DNA from: Micropterus salmoides
Lineage: Eukaryota > Chordata > Actinopteri > Centrarchiformes > Centrarchidae
Assembly (NCBI RefSeq): GCF_014851395.1
Contig: NW_024041373.1
Span: forward strand, 18,407,697-18,471,696
Direction: 5' to 3'
DNA: 64,000 nucleotides
In this document: positions 26,840-41,904 of the stretch, one piece after another
How the letters are laid out: the number at the start of each line of letters is the position of its first letter
Numbering within the stretch: position 1 is the stretch's first letter
The notes under the pieces: generated by a model
Seen by the model: the letters and a program-made list of their open reading frames with translations, nothing else
What the model was told of the DNA's origin: nothing
Database searches by the model: none
Made by a program: the position numbers and the translations under genes

Positions 26840-26960
26840 TTATGCAAGGAATTATTACAAACTAATTAAAGAAATCACTTTGATATAATTAGTCAGATTT
26901 CAGGAAGCTCATTAGTAGTAATTTGCATGAAAAATAAGCCCTGTAGTGGTGCTTAGACCC
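26840..26960. promoter_or_regulatory. Candidate enhancer with octamer and two TAATTA cores
   Basis: TAATTA at 26863-26868 and 26886-26891 and ATTTGCAT at 26921-26928 fall within 66 nt. This matches the motif mix of the block near 25.0 kb. Confidence 0.35.
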
Positions 26961-28497
26961 AGCTATTCGATCTGTGTTTTTATCTGGTTACACATCAACC
27001 CCCATTGTTTGTTGTTTGAGGCTGTCTGAAGTGGCCCACAATATTTTCAGTCATTGCCCTGAGAAGCGGTGGGGTATCTTTTAACAAATTCCTCCCCTAA
27101 AGCAAGTCAACCTGTATGTGGAAGCAGACACACGCGTCTGTGTACATAAGGCAGGAGGAGTGAGCGGCAAAACACTGTCTATTTATCTGTCAGGTTCCTG
27201 ACAAAGAACTGAGCTGACAAGTAAGGGTTTCCCTCAGCAGAGCAGGGGGGCTTTGTTCACCGTACTTACATGCCCAGTCTATGCCCAGAGACTCATGTTA
27301 TTTGCAAATCACATTCTTTGAAAACTCACAAACGGGGCGAGACATGCCACGCTATGGGTTTGTCAGCTGCCTTCACAACAGCTAGCTATTCGCTAACAGT
27401 GTGCGGTTCGGGAAGGAAGCAGCTTTCTCTTAGCATTTGCCTCGCTGTCACTTTTTCCAACACATGCGATCTGTGTCTTCATGCTTGGGGTCTCTCCTCC
27501 CTCAGAGGGTTGCCATCTTCCCTTTGGACTGACAAATAAAACGCCCACATACCCGCTGAAATAAAAGGGGGGGGGGGGGGAGACACTCCTGGAATTACAT
27601 CATTCTCTGCTGAAGCTGTTCTTCCAGACATGGATGTACATGTATTATATTCACATAATTAGATAAATGTAATGGTTAATGATTTAAAATAAACAAGTTA
27701 TTTAAATGTAATTTTTTTTCTCAGGATACCTCTGTCTTATGCAGAGGGGGATCAAAATGCCGGTACAAAAACATGACCTGTTTATTCGCTATACCCTTTT
27801 CCCACCGCGGACGAAATCCTTCCCTAAACATCCGGACAGAGAAGCACTTGTGTGGCGCTGATGTCACAGACCTACCTGGCCTCCCTCTCACAAAAGCTAA
27901 GGTATCATTAGCTAGGCTCACACAATGGCCATTCAACCAAGCCACTGCACTCCTCAGGACTAGGGAACAATGTTATTTTTTGTCTCAGAATTATAAAGAC
28001 AGAGTTTTGCAGGAAACCTGACAGACAAAACCCTTTAGAGGTAAATGCTCCAGGCGGCTTTTGGGTTTAATCTTTTCCCATTAGCATTTTGCCCCCCCCC
28101 CACCCCTCCACCCCCCTGCTCACACACAAAGACCATATTTACAGGGTCAAAACTAAAGGCTCTGAGTCTCTGGAGACGGCTTTTTGTGTAGATTTTTCCT
28201 ATATATTGACAACACATTTTGCTTTCATTTTTATTTTCTGCAAATGTGTTTCACACGGGCTACTGAATAATTTACCTAAATCTTAAACAGGTATATTTGT
28301 TTGTGGCGGTAAATAAATAGAATAACAAAACAGAACAACAAATCTAACACACTCTTTCAGCCTTAACCAAATATTGTGAGAAATCACACATGCAAGCATA
28401 TTAAAAATTATTAACCCACAATGCAGGGCTTTATATAAATATAATAGTTATTGTCAACATTACAACAGCTATACTAAGGGTTCATATGTGCTACCTT

Positions 28498-28590
28498 TGT
28501 GTGTGTTTGGGTGCATGTGTGCTTACGTGTGTGCGTGTGCACACATTCACTTATGCTTGTGTGTGTATGTGTGTGTGACTCCATGTGTGT
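28498..28590. repeat. Degenerate GT-rich stretch
   Basis: GTGTGT and GTGCGTGTGCAC units have several interruptions. Confidence 0.65.
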
Positions 28591-28609
28591 GATTCATTCC
28601 AGGGCAGTT

Positions 28610-28830
28610 TTAGTCCTTATAAAATATTCATTTTGGTTGTGCAGGGCCCTGTAATTGCCATCTCTCACCCTGAATTATTTATACCTCGCACAGACTGACA
28701 AAGCTTTGCCATACGGCCCCAGATGAATCAGAAAGCAGCCATCTCTGCTGCCAACAGCACTGGGCTTTCACACAAATATGGCAGCCACGTCTCTCTGCCT
28801 GGCCTCTCTTAATTTGACATTTTCTTTTTC
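28610..28830. promoter_or_regulatory. Candidate conserved non-coding block
   Basis: Non-repetitive sequence follows a degenerate GT stretch, with GTAATTGCC, TGAATTATTTATAC, GACAAAG and paired GCAGCCATCTCTGCTGCC. The call is by texture only. Confidence 0.3.
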
Positions 28831-29439
28831 CCCTGCCTTTGTCCTAGGTGCACAGAAAGGTTACCTGTTAGCTTTAAGCACCGACCCGCTCTCTGTCTTT
28901 CTGTCTCTATCCCCCCTGCCTACATGACAGTCCACAGTGGGTGTTTTTTTTTCTTCTTCTGAGAATGCGTTAATGTGGTGGCGATGTCAGAGTGGCTGCC
29001 TCATGTTTTATGATGACTGACCAGTCCTGACAGCCACTTTAGACATATGTATTATACATTAGTAATAATATGATGTAGAAATACACTCGCATACATTTGA
29101 GCATGCATGGACAGAGAGCAAAACCACTGACTCACCGACCTATATGTAACACACGCACACATACACACACACACATGCAAATAAGCCCCCACTGGCCTGC
29201 TGGATCTAGCGTAGCTGATGGTAAACGGTCAAAGCCCCCCTGCTGGCCTTGCCTGTACAGCTGCGTTCCTCTGCGTCTTGCCTGCGTCTGATCACTCCAA
29301 GGTGCCACAGGAGAGAGACGGCGCTGTATGGCTCTCATTGTAGACCGGCTCTGGGGCCTTCCAGAACCTCACGTCCAACACCCTAAATACTACTATTCAC
29401 ACAGGCCAGTTACTCCAACATATGCTTATCTTCCATCTT

Positions 29440-29730
29440 ACTAGTGCAGGGAGGTGCTGACTGGTATTTCCTCAAGGCCCCGAGCTCCAATGCTGACCAG
29501 TAATCAAAGCACCATATTTCTCCTCCTGCACAAAAATAACCTGGAGATACCTCTCTGCTGTCCAGCTGGCGAGCAGAGTAAATATTCTTGAGCACTGCAT
29601 TGTTGATGTATGTGATTATTTTCGTAATGTCAGCAACCTGACGACCGACATCGTTGAGACTGTCACAGTCATTATCAGTAATCATCATCACATGGTTTTT
29701 ATGTTACCGGTGATAATATTTATGAATTCC
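29440..29730. promoter_or_regulatory. Candidate conserved non-coding block
   Basis: This complex sequence has AGTAATCAAAG, CAGCTGG E-box and CAGTAATCATCATCAC motifs and no low-complexity content. A minus-strand open frame (29410-29691) crosses it but looks like chance. Confidence 0.3.
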
Positions 29731-32549
29731 ACTTTTAGATGTAGATGATGTTGGCTCTAAAGCGGCAACCTGTGTTTGATTCGGTTTAACAACAGAGCCG
29801 CGCAAGACAAAACAATGCGGAATTATTTATGTTTTGTGTCTTATTATATTGTGTTCAAAGTCCTGGTAGAGAAAGGGCGTATTCAGAGTAAAACAAAGAA
29901 CACTGTGCAACAGTACACAGCCTCAGCAGTATCTTGATGTGAGGGGATGGGAGAGGCAAGAGAGAAAGCTCGGGGCTAAACATGCAGTATGTGGCGGGCT
30001 GGAGCTAAAAGCTGCATAAAGCACACAGCCTTAGTCCACTGTTAGCAAGTGATGGATAGTTAGCAGGAGCTCCGGGTCTTCGTCTAATCTGTTACAGTAA
30101 ACCTGTGCCAAAGCCTGAAGGGAGTCAGTGAGGGCTTGCTAGGAGTGGGGTTGACGTGGAACCATTTGTGAAGACGAGCGATTCTCTTAAGTAAGAAACT
30201 AACAGTGTCCAGAGAGAGAGAGAAAGCTAGAGGGTGAGCAAGACAGGAGGTAAGGAGAATGAGTGAGAGTACGAAAGAGAGAGAAGGAGGAAGAGATACC
30301 ATAATGAGTCCTGTAGCCATGGAGCAAATGAAGAGGGATTGACAGAGTGAGGGATCCTCAAGTGAAATAATGTCAATGCCACTCTGCCCATTAGAGAGAA
30401 AGGGGGATGGTGGAGAAGAGGGTAAAGAGGGATGAATGAAGGGATACAGCTACATCTTAGGGTGCAGAGGAAACACATAAATTATTTGTGACATCCCCGC
30501 AACACACAAACCACTAACAAAAATATGAAATATGAAACAACAAAATGAACTGACAATAGCAGGTGGAGAAAAAAAAGAAATGAAAACAAAAAAAAGGCCT
30601 TGGAAATACCCAATAAATTCTCTGAGACATGTAGTTGGGATATTTGATGTTGAACAATAATAATCACAGTGACATCTGCCTTGCTGCTCTCGGAGGAGAT
30701 GGGCAGAGCCTGTGAGTGGAAGGGGTTAATCTCCCAAACCCAATAAGGTTGGATAGTGAGGCACTTGTTCCCTGATAAAGAAGTGATAGGATCTGTGGGT
30801 CTGGTCCCTCGGCGCTTGTACAGGGGTAGAGCAAATATTGTTAATGTGCTGTGGTTTACTTCGGCTAAGGCGAGAAAAACAGCTCTGTTTGACAAGAGAA
30901 GACAGCGGCAAACCAGAATACGACAGAAATGGCCACGCGGCTCGGCTCGGCTTCCCAGGGACTTAACTGGCACATATATCCAAGACCACTCAGTTGCATA
31001 AATAAGTGTAAGGGAAGATTAAGATCTATAAGTGTCTCTATTTCTTGTTTTACCTGCTTGTCACAACAGGGATCTGAATGCAGTTCAGTGGAGTGCCTAA
31101 TAACTGGAGCAGTAGGTAGGGAAGGCAGGAGGCTTGACATTAAGACCCTGGCGTTTTGGAAATCCGATACGCTATTGACCCGTGTACTACTATCTCAGCG
31201 TAGAGATCTGGTGTCAGCAGATTGTAGTCTGGTGTTGGGAGCCGTTTCTTACAGGGCTCCTGTAACAGGGGCCCATTGAGTCTGGGAGGCAGCTGGGGCC
31301 TGATGGGCTAGAGCTGGGTGGTGATCGATACTCACCGCCCTGCAACGGATGACCTCACTGTCATGGCTGCCGGCTGTGGACACTGCATGCTAGTCATTAG
31401 TGCCGGGGCACCAATCAGGAGCTTAGAGTTGTCAATACCTGACTCTTACAGATACTGTGGCCATCTGTCAGTGTATTGTGTAACGGTCTAAACAAATGTG
31501 GGGAAGCTCCTTCGTACAATAAGAACAAGGTGTACTATTGAGGAATAAAATATCCCTCATACCCTCATGTATGTGATTTAAGAAACCAGCGAGTGAAAAT
31601 GATTTCACACAGCTTAGACTTAACATAACAACTTTTAACAAGTCTGTAAAAATAATACAAATCGGAAAATTAAAGGATAAAAAAAATTAATGAAATTGAA
31701 AGGACAGCCAGCCTCCACTGTCGATGCAACCTTCTTAATAATACAACATTATCCTTATTTGCCCTCTTCACTCAAATCAAAGGGATGGACATTTATGCAT
31801 GAGTGACATCAACCCTGCAATTAAGTTGGCCATTTAAATGAGAGAAGGCCTTCCTCACCTCGTGTGTTTGTTTTTCCCCCACCCTCTCTCTTCTTTTTTT
31901 CCCCCATTCCCTCTCTCTGTTTGATGATGGGAGTGGGTGAGCTAGAATTAGGGCGATGGGTCTTCCTTTGAGTGTCAGCCTAAAATGATCAGAGTAAAGA
32001 TAAGAGGGTCTAGCAGCCCTCAAATCAGTCAAAGTGCCAAAGTCGGCCTTTTTCTCCTCAATTACCGGGTCTGTGAAGCCAGGGAGTGGAAGGCGCCGAG
32101 CCTGCTGCATTACTAAAGAGACAATCTATTTCCCCTTTGACCAGAGGGAAAGAAATCATTATGGCATGATTAGTAGCTTCGGCAGTGGGCGAGCATGGAG
32201 GTACTACAGGAGAATCGTATTAATTGCCTTAGACCAAGGCATGAGTAGGATTGTTTTAACGTTGATTTGTGAACCTGTATGACTAGCTGTCGGAGATAAA
32301 AGCTGATGTCAGGTCTTAGTTATACTGGCAGACTTCGGGCATGCAGACAGAGAGGGTTTATGTCAAAATGAGCTTCCGTGGCTGCTCTGGAAGTCTTTCT
32401 CTAGATGCCTGTCGATGTCTTCCTCTTTGTCTTTCTTCACACTTCATAGTTTTCCTTTACGCCTCCCACTATCCCTCCCTCTACTCCCCCCTTCCCTCAG
32501 ATGGACTACACCCACCCCTTCCCGCACTCCCTTTCTCTCTCTCCTCCAA

Positions 32550-32850
32550 CTGATAGCTGCCTTGGCCGATTATTTCATCCAGTGCGGTCCACTGAGAGCC
32601 TCCTCTCCCGGCTTTGGAAGAGCTTTAATTAGCCATGTTAATATCCCCTTCATTGGCCTTAATATCACTCAACACCTTCCTCCATCTCAGCGGCCACCAG
32701 GGTCCCCCTGTCCTGTCAGAACAGCTGATTATTGAGAAGGATAGCTTTAATCAAACCTAATTGCAGTTCATTCTTTCTCTCTATCCCCCTTTGCCCTCCA
32801 TTGCCAACATCTAATGGCAGCGACGACTTGATATCCCATTAAAAAACAAT
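32550..32850. promoter_or_regulatory. Candidate conserved non-coding block
   Basis: This block contains TAATTA (32626-32631), CAGCTGATTATTG and CTTTAATCAAACCTAATTGC in sequence flanked by CT-rich DNA. CAGCTG plus homeodomain cores is a common neural-enhancer signature. Confidence 0.35.
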
Positions 32851-33375
32851 TAAACAACCTCCTTTTGTCTCCGTGCGTGCCAAAACACCAGCACAAACTT
32901 CTGTAGATATTTAAGAAGTAAAAGAGAGAGAGAGGGGCCTTGTCTTAATTGCTCTCCTTTTCACCAAGGACCAATTTGCTCTGTGCTCATAGAGAATCTT
33001 AACCAACTCAAATGTAATGGATGCTATAGCACTGCCACTGCTGTGGACTATGAAAATTAAGCTTATCTTTTTAGCAGAGAAATTGTGCTTAATTGCCTTC
33101 ATAACAGTAAACATAAAGGAGCTACTTTATGATAGCGTGGGCACTCAATTTCTTGTGTTTATTGTTTCTTAACTTTTGGTTTTGCTTTAGTAGAAACAGT
33201 ATGTAAAAGCATTAAAGTAGCCAAGAAAAGAGACAAGACTAACTCTGAAAGTAATGTGTTTCTTTTATGAAGTCAATGCATTGCCTAGGAAGTGTATTCT
33301 ATCTTGTGCTCTGACATAAATCGCCTACCAATGGGTGATGCATGTATGCACATGCTCACATACACACACACATTT

Positions 33376-33397
33376 ACGTGCGTACATGTGCGTGCAT

Positions 33398-33443
<46 letters not shown>
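33376..33443. repeat. Alternating purine-pyrimidine array ending in (CA)n
   Basis: ACGTGCGTACATGTGCGTGC and then (CA)n give 68 nt of perfect alternation. A further CA patch lies just upstream (33361-33372). Confidence 0.9.
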
Positions 33444-33445
<2 letters not shown>

Positions 33446-34534
33446 GCCTTACCCAATCTGTATGAGAGGCAACAGACAAATAAAAGTCGTATTTCAGGTC
33501 TGCTTTCCGCAGATGTCTGCTGCTCTACATTATGACTCTTTGGGGAAATAAAAACAGGGTCAGGGAATTAGAGTACATAATGGTCATTTTGATGATCAGC
33601 CAACAGATGCAACCCGAAAACACAGTGAACACAATCAAGTGAAATGCACTAATGACAAGTCAGGTTTTTTATGGCCTCACCACACACCGACAGGCAATCA
33701 GCATTCTGGCATGGGTTAAAACGTCTTTTATTGATGTCCAAGCCAAAGCTCCTTGGATGTGGAGTGAAAATATTTTCTCACCTCTCCTCTCCCTCCTGGG
33801 CCCTCAGAGAAGCACAAGGTATAGGAGTCTATCGAAGAACGCTTCTAAATGACCAGTGCATGTGTTAATGTGGCCAGGGTTAGAAGGGTCATTTCAGACT
33901 CTGATTTATGGTTTGGCCAGGATCCCACTGGGTGAACGAGAAGTTTTAAGTGTTGTGAAAGCATCCTCACAGGCCACACAAGCCACTGTATTTAGCTGAA
34001 TGAAATGGCCATGCAATCTATGGTGCAATCTATGGTAATCCAATGAGCCACTGTGAACCAAGGTAGTATTACAATGGAAACCACAGTATTGCATATAGTA
34101 ATGCTAGTGCAATGTGATGAAAAATAAATATCACAGCACTGTATGTATAATGAATTGGAGAAAGCAAAGGCACAATCAGTCATGATTCTGTGGGGAGAAT
34201 TTGCAAAAACAACAAGTCAATTTCATTGTTTATTCTCCGTGGTTGTGTAAGATTTTACACAATAGGCTACATCTGAGACAATTTTTCTTATTGGCCTCAT
34301 TGTTAATCTTCCTCGTTTTAACTATTTTGTGTTTGTGAGGCCACATCTGATATTCATCTCTCAATACCAGGCTTTACCAATACATTCTGCGAGACCTGAG
34401 AAAGCAGGAGAGCAAGGCAGCGTAGAAACTAACCAAGCCCAGATCTCACTCAGACGTGACATTTGTTCAGAGACGATTAGCCAGGTTGTAATTTGTGGCA
34501 TAATTGCCTCACCCACCCACAAGTGCATGGGTGT

Positions 34535-34576
34535 GCGTGTATGCGTTGTATGTCTGTGTGTGTGTGTGTGTGTGTG
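34535..34576. repeat. GT microsatellite
   Basis: The GT array has a pure part at about 34555-34576. Confidence 0.8.
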
Positions 34577-34911
34577 GGGCATACGGTGGTCCCAGGAGTG
34601 TCCGCCTAATTGCCTGACAGGACTATAAGTTTTGTGGCGCGCTCTCACCTTGTTAGGTCCTTTATCCCTGATGCTCTTCAAACAAGACCTGGTCACAGGT
34701 GGGCCTCATTTGCTTCCCTATTGAACAGGAGAACTTTAATTGCACAGGGGGTGTCCTGGGATTAAAGAGGTGGGTGGAATATCAAGTGACTTTCTGTATG
34801 TTAGTGGCAGATGGGTGTTGGGAAAGACCCATGAACTCAGGTGAGGGGATGAGATGATAAAAAGACTCTTGATTTTGATGGAATGTTAAATACTGTGACA
34901 TCCCAAACTGA

Positions 34912-37224
<2,313 letters not shown>

Positions 37225-37366
37225 GTTGTCGTATCGACGACCGTCAATGTGGATGGCCATGTCTTGGCTGTCTCTGACAACATGTTCGTACACAACAATT
37301 CTAAGCACGGGCGAAGGGCTCGCAGACTCGACCCTTCAGAAGGTACGCCTCCTTATCTGGAGAATG
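37225..37366 (+). CDS. ebf3: EBF3 exon: end of DNA-binding domain, with two alternative donors
   Basis: The exon opens in phase 0 with VVVSTTVNVDGHVLAVSDN and continues through MFVHNNSKHGRRARRLDPSE, the end of the DNA-binding domain and its basic tail (RRARR), which is the likely nuclear-localisation region. Two donors are in the same phase. GAAG|GTACGC ends the exon at 37342. AATG|GTAGGC ends it at 37366 and adds GTPPYLEN. Either splice supplies a final G that completes an Ala codon with the next exon, giving DPSE-ATPCIK or DPSEGTPPYLEN-ATPCIK. Mammalian EBF proteins are known in both forms at this place, so both are plausible here. The coordinates given are for the longer form. The acceptor is CTTGCAG. 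Confidence 0.94.
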
Positions 37367-38229
37367 GTAGGCACATTTTTACATCTTATAATTTGCTTCG
37401 CTCCTTTTTTCCTCACATCCTCCCATTTTCCAAAATCACACACCTAGTTACTAGTTGCTTCTAGTTTCTGAGAATCATTTGCTCCATCACTTTCACTTTG
37501 ACAAGTTGCTTTTTTGCCTCCCTCATACCTGTTGTTGTGGCTTGACTGGAAATAGAATACATTGCTCAGTGTATTTATTAATTTAGATATCACTAATGTG
37601 GATGCTAACACGTCTAATTTATTATTTTAAAACCTTATGCTACTTCAAGTCTCCTAATGCACCTACATTTGTCCTAAAAGGCTATGTGAAACATGATCAA
37701 ATTGCTTAAGAATTTGGCTGTGAGGTCAATTTCCTGTCATTGGGTTCTGCAGATTTAGCAGTGAGAGAGCTGAAACAGGGGGAGGAAGGAGAAAGAGAGA
37801 AAGGAGGGGGGAGAGAGGGAAGGGTGGGTGTGTGGAGAGGGAGGGGGCATATGAGAAAAACAGAACTTACTGTTTTTCTTCCAACTGATTCCATATGATA
37901 GACTGATTGCCTTCTCAGCCAAAAGAGAGAAAAGAAGGACCACCAAACCATGGGAAATCCAAAAAGTAAAATGCACTAAACATAACCTTATGACCCTCAT
38001 GGCCTCCACTGGCAGATGGAAGCACATACAGCTGAAAGATTGTAAGAAAAAAAGAAGTGACTTGGACCAATTGTGCAAATTGCTTATCTTCAGATTTCAA
38101 GAGCCAATTATGGCTGGGCAAACAGTTTATATACACCACTGACTAAAACAAGCTTCTCTACACATTAATGGGCATTAATGGTTCTATCACCAAAAGCAAA
38201 TGTAATGTTTAATACAACAACGACTAATA

Positions 38230-38500
38230 AAAAAAAAAGACTAGACAATTAATATATCTCAGTGCTCTCCAGTCCTAGTGGGGGAAAAAGCTAATCTATT
38301 TGTTTTTGTCTTTATTAATGACTCCTCTACTGGAGAACAAAATCAAATAATTAAAGTCCTGCCCGGAGCACCAAAGTCATTATGTTCGCTGACGTTCTGT
38401 TTGTGTGTTTCACGTTTATGACACGATAGGTGTGGATCGCCTAGCAACCAGTTTCTTAATGAGGGGAGCAATTAAAGAGGTTGAGCCCTCGCCTTCGTGT
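38230..38500. promoter_or_regulatory. Candidate conserved non-coding block
   Basis: TAATTA (38348-38353), TTATTAATGACTCC and GCAATTAAAG motifs lie in non-repetitive sequence 0.9 kb after the exon with alternative donors. A partial EBF-like site TCCCAGGGGG follows at 38509-38518. Confidence 0.35.
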
Positions 38501-38527
38501 TCCCTCGCTCCCAGGGGGCCGCATGTG

Positions 38528-38570
38528 TTGTGTGTGTGTCTATGTGTGTGCCTGTGTGTGTGCTCGTGTT
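38528..38570. repeat. GT-rich microsatellite
   Basis: GTGTGT arrays are interrupted by CTATGTG and CCTGTG. Confidence 0.7.
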
Positions 38571-39120
38571 CTTTACAGGTTACCCCAACCCATCCTTTTC
38601 TTCCTCCCTTCACCACACTCTTCAAAGCAGCAGAGTGACGCCCCGTAAAACAAGAAAAGAAGCTATTGTCAACCGCCCAGTTGAACATGTCTTTGTCTGA
38701 TAACTTTAATACACCTTCCCCCTTCTTAACCGCGTGTGCTCTCACAAGTTGAGATCCGGGGTGGGGGGTTCTCGCCCTCCAAGCTCCATAACAAACTAAT
38801 TTAACATGCATCAACAACGATCGCTCGCTTTGTTTGAGTCACCTTTTAACAAACAGAGATGTGACACACGAGAAAAGGAGACCTTGGTCATAAAATGTAA
38901 TTCCAGCCATGTCCTCCATAGTGCTCTGACAACTAGCAGGCAGGCAGACAGACAGCATGCTTTAAATTAGCAACACATTCTTCCCCGGGAGTTCACTGGG
39001 CGAGAAGCCTCAGATATGTGGCTGGCTGGCTGACTGTGTGGCTGAAACAGAGAGGCATCCTTCCTCCCAGCTCAGCTCACACTGCACTTGTACCGACTGC
39101 CTCACATTGATCAAGAGGTG

Positions 39121-39134
39121 CTGCCCCCTGTTGG
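39121..39134 (-). promoter_or_regulatory. CTCF-like motif
   Basis: CTGCCCCCTGTTGG is one base away from the common CTCF core CTGCCCCCTGGTGG (motif on the minus strand). It is a sequence match only, and occupancy cannot be judged. Confidence 0.35.
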
Positions 39135-39559
39135 TGCAGAGGCAGGATTGTCTGACAGACTAAATCTCACCATGTGACATTTTTGTTCACTTGTGTGTAC
39201 TGTCACACAACAAGCATATTATGCATTCAGACACGAATGTGCTTTGTGACTGCCTGTCACTCAAACATGTATAGATTCAGGCTCAAAGGTGCATAAACAT
39301 GCTCACAAATAGTCTTTCACACACAGCATCGCCCCCCCCACACACATACAGACACACACGAATAGCCTCGACACACCACACACAGACTCTCACTTTCTCT
39401 CACTCACGCACACACACACGTTCCTTAGCTCAGTTCCACCATTATAGAGCCCCAGACAATATAGGAGACTCAGCATAGAGCCTGCAGCGCCTGCCTCATT
39501 TGCATGCCAAGTGGCTGTAATGCTGTTAGGGTTTATGCAATAAAGACAAGTGAATCCAG

Positions 39560-39722
39560 ACTGCTGGGCCTAAGAGGAAGAAAGAGAGGGAGAAAAGAAG
39601 GAAGGGGGAAAATGAGAGGAGGAAAGGAGAAAGACAAGGAGAGAGCATGAGAGAGAGAGAGAGAGAGGCAGAGGGAGAGAGAGCAAGAAAAAGAGAGAGA
39701 GATAGAGAGAGAGAGAGAGTCA
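39560..39722. repeat. Purine-rich GA tract
   Basis: About 160 nt consist almost only of A and G, including (GA)n at 39651-39666 and 39702-39719. Such tracts can form triplex DNA. Confidence 0.8.
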
Positions 39723-41559
39723 AAGGGAACAGATGGCCCAGGGAGAGGTAAAAGGTATAATCCCATCAGCTGCACTATCAACCGACCATCTGGACATCCC
39801 ACAGCACAATTACAACACATTTCAGCAGGCAGAACAAAGGATGGCTTCGCAGGGCCACATCAGACCTGTTTGAGTGTCACAATACTAGAGCTGGGACCTC
39901 CTGTGCTCAGATCTCGGATCAGTTTTGACGTCCTCGACGGGTAACCGTAACCAGAGAGGAAAAAGATTAGGACGGATCACAGATCGGCGAAGTGGATCTG
40001 GAATGAAATCAAGAACTCAAACAAAATGGATAGGGTAACAATCTCCCCCCCCAACACACACACCCCGACAAAAAAACAAGCCATGACATATGAATTCAAA
40101 TCGAGTGAATTTCCTCTACTGTAGCCCAAAGTTTGCAAAGACTTAGTGATGCAACACTCAGACCGGCAGGCCGGCTCTTTGCATCCTCATCCGTCCACTC
40201 CTCATGATGCCTATCATCTGCTGAGGGGGCATTGTGCGTGTCTGTCATCAGATCGCCTGCGCTGACTGTGTAATCCACTTTTCCACGGTCCCCATTCAGC
40301 ACATGCTCCCCTCTCTGTCTGTGCATTGAGACATATGCAAATTTTTAGGCAGAAGGGTGGACGGCTTAGGGCCTCAGTCGCTGCCTCTCCATGGGTCCTT
40401 CTGTGTGTGGGAGGGGGCACTGGGATTTCCAAGGTGGTGCGTCTGTGTTTGTGTGCGTGATTGTGTATGCCTGTCGTAGGTTTCAGGCTGCAGCTGCCCC
40501 CCAACAGTCACTGTCACCATCAGGCCCTCTTCTTGCCTCCTCCTCCTTCCTGCCCCCCCCATCCCCAAAGTCAATTTGTTTACAGTAATTTTGAAGGGTG
40601 AATTATTTGCTGTAATCGTCCACACTGATGAAGGTCAGGCCCTTAGAGGGGGCCCAGCATGCCCATAGAGGGTTGGTCCTCTTTCAGACGCTCCGCTTCG
40701 CAATTAAGGAAAGCAAATGTCACTCCTCCAGGCCTCACAAATGAAAATCTGTACGAGGTGATTAGCATGAAGTCAACAGCGCCTGTTAAAGTCAGATTCC
40801 CTGTAGTACCAATGTGTGTGTGTGCACTTTATGGGCAGGGAGAGAGAGCAAACATGACCTGAACAGACCCAACAGCAAGGCAAACAAAGGAAGATGTCTT
40901 GTCTGAGGTGATCCATACAACAATGGCTGACTGTGATTTACTTACTGGATGGAAAGGATAATAGAGGTTTAGAACAAGCTTGTAAAGAAAAAAGGAAGTT
41001 GCTGAAATAGTTGCTCACATTTTGAGGAGTAGGGAAAACATGCACAATTTATAGTGTATTAAAAGATATTGATGGAAATAGATTAAATTTGATATTGGTA
41101 TTTTATGGCTAGCCGTCATGCTATTTCTGTTGTAAACACGGTGTTGTGCTGAACACCATATTAAGGTAATGCATCAAATGACAGTGAATGTGAGGCACCA
41201 GATCACTCAAATTAGATTATAATAACAACCCAGACTGTTGATGAATGGCAGAGCTACATAGCAGAAGTCATGCCAGATGAAAAGCATTGTAATAAACAAT
41301 ATGAAATGGATTGAATCGATCACAAAAAGAAAGAAAAAAAAAAACTCAATCTGAATAATTCATGAGGGCATTTCACGTTATGAAACCTGAAACTCCTTTC
41401 AGTGTGCCTGCACTGTACTGCATATACAGAACAAAGGTAATGAAATAACATGAACCAGCAAAGCTTTAGCTTGTCATTTCCACTTTAACAGCCCGTATTC
41501 TTGACTCATTTAAGATTTGTTCAACTTTGAAATTTTACTGTACATGCGGGTGCATGCTT

Positions 41560-41715
41560 AATCAATTCTGATAGCTACATTTGCCCTGACACATAATTTG
41601 CTCCATCAAATCATTTTCCTGGCGAGCCCGGCGTTTAGCCTTTGTGAAGTGGACCATTTGAAGGGTCTGCTTAACTACACCACTCCAGCGCGCTGATAAA
41701 TGATTTTGATTCTCA
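41560..41715. promoter_or_regulatory. Candidate conserved non-coding block
   Basis: Complex sequence with CATAATTTGC, CCATCAAATCATTTTCC and GATAAATGATTTTGATTC lies 190 nt upstream of the first IPT exon. It might act as an enhancer or in splicing. Confidence 0.25.
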
Positions 41716-41904
41716 TGCCTTAAAGGACAAATCCATCATTTTTTTTCCAGGGGTAATTTCCATGATATGTCTTTGTGAGAGAGACACATGGAAGGCTGAA
41801 CGTAGGGGTGATGCAGTCATGTGTCTTTGTAGAAAGAGACATGGGGCAGATTGTTGAAGCTTAGGTGCTGAATCTGCTCTTCTCTCTTTGTCTTGGATAA
41901 GCAG

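Larger units (their letters stand above)
37367..41904 (+). other. ebf3: ebf3 intron, about 4.5 kb
   Basis: This intron lies between the DNA-binding-domain and IPT-domain exons. It holds a candidate regulatory block at 38230-38500, a CTCF-like motif at 39121-39134, a purine-rich tract at 39560-39722, a CA-rich stretch at 39320-39420 and a candidate block at 41560-41715. No other exon is visible. Confidence 0.85.

Noticed and set aside
30482..30973. 163-codon open frame on the minus strand
   Set aside because: It has no domain and a hydrophobic Phe/Leu run from an A-rich stretch on the plus strand. It lies within the intron and has no supporting signals.
38509..38518. EBF-like site TCCCAGGGGG
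   Set aside because: The right half deviates from the TCCCNNGGGA consensus, so it is mentioned only as context.
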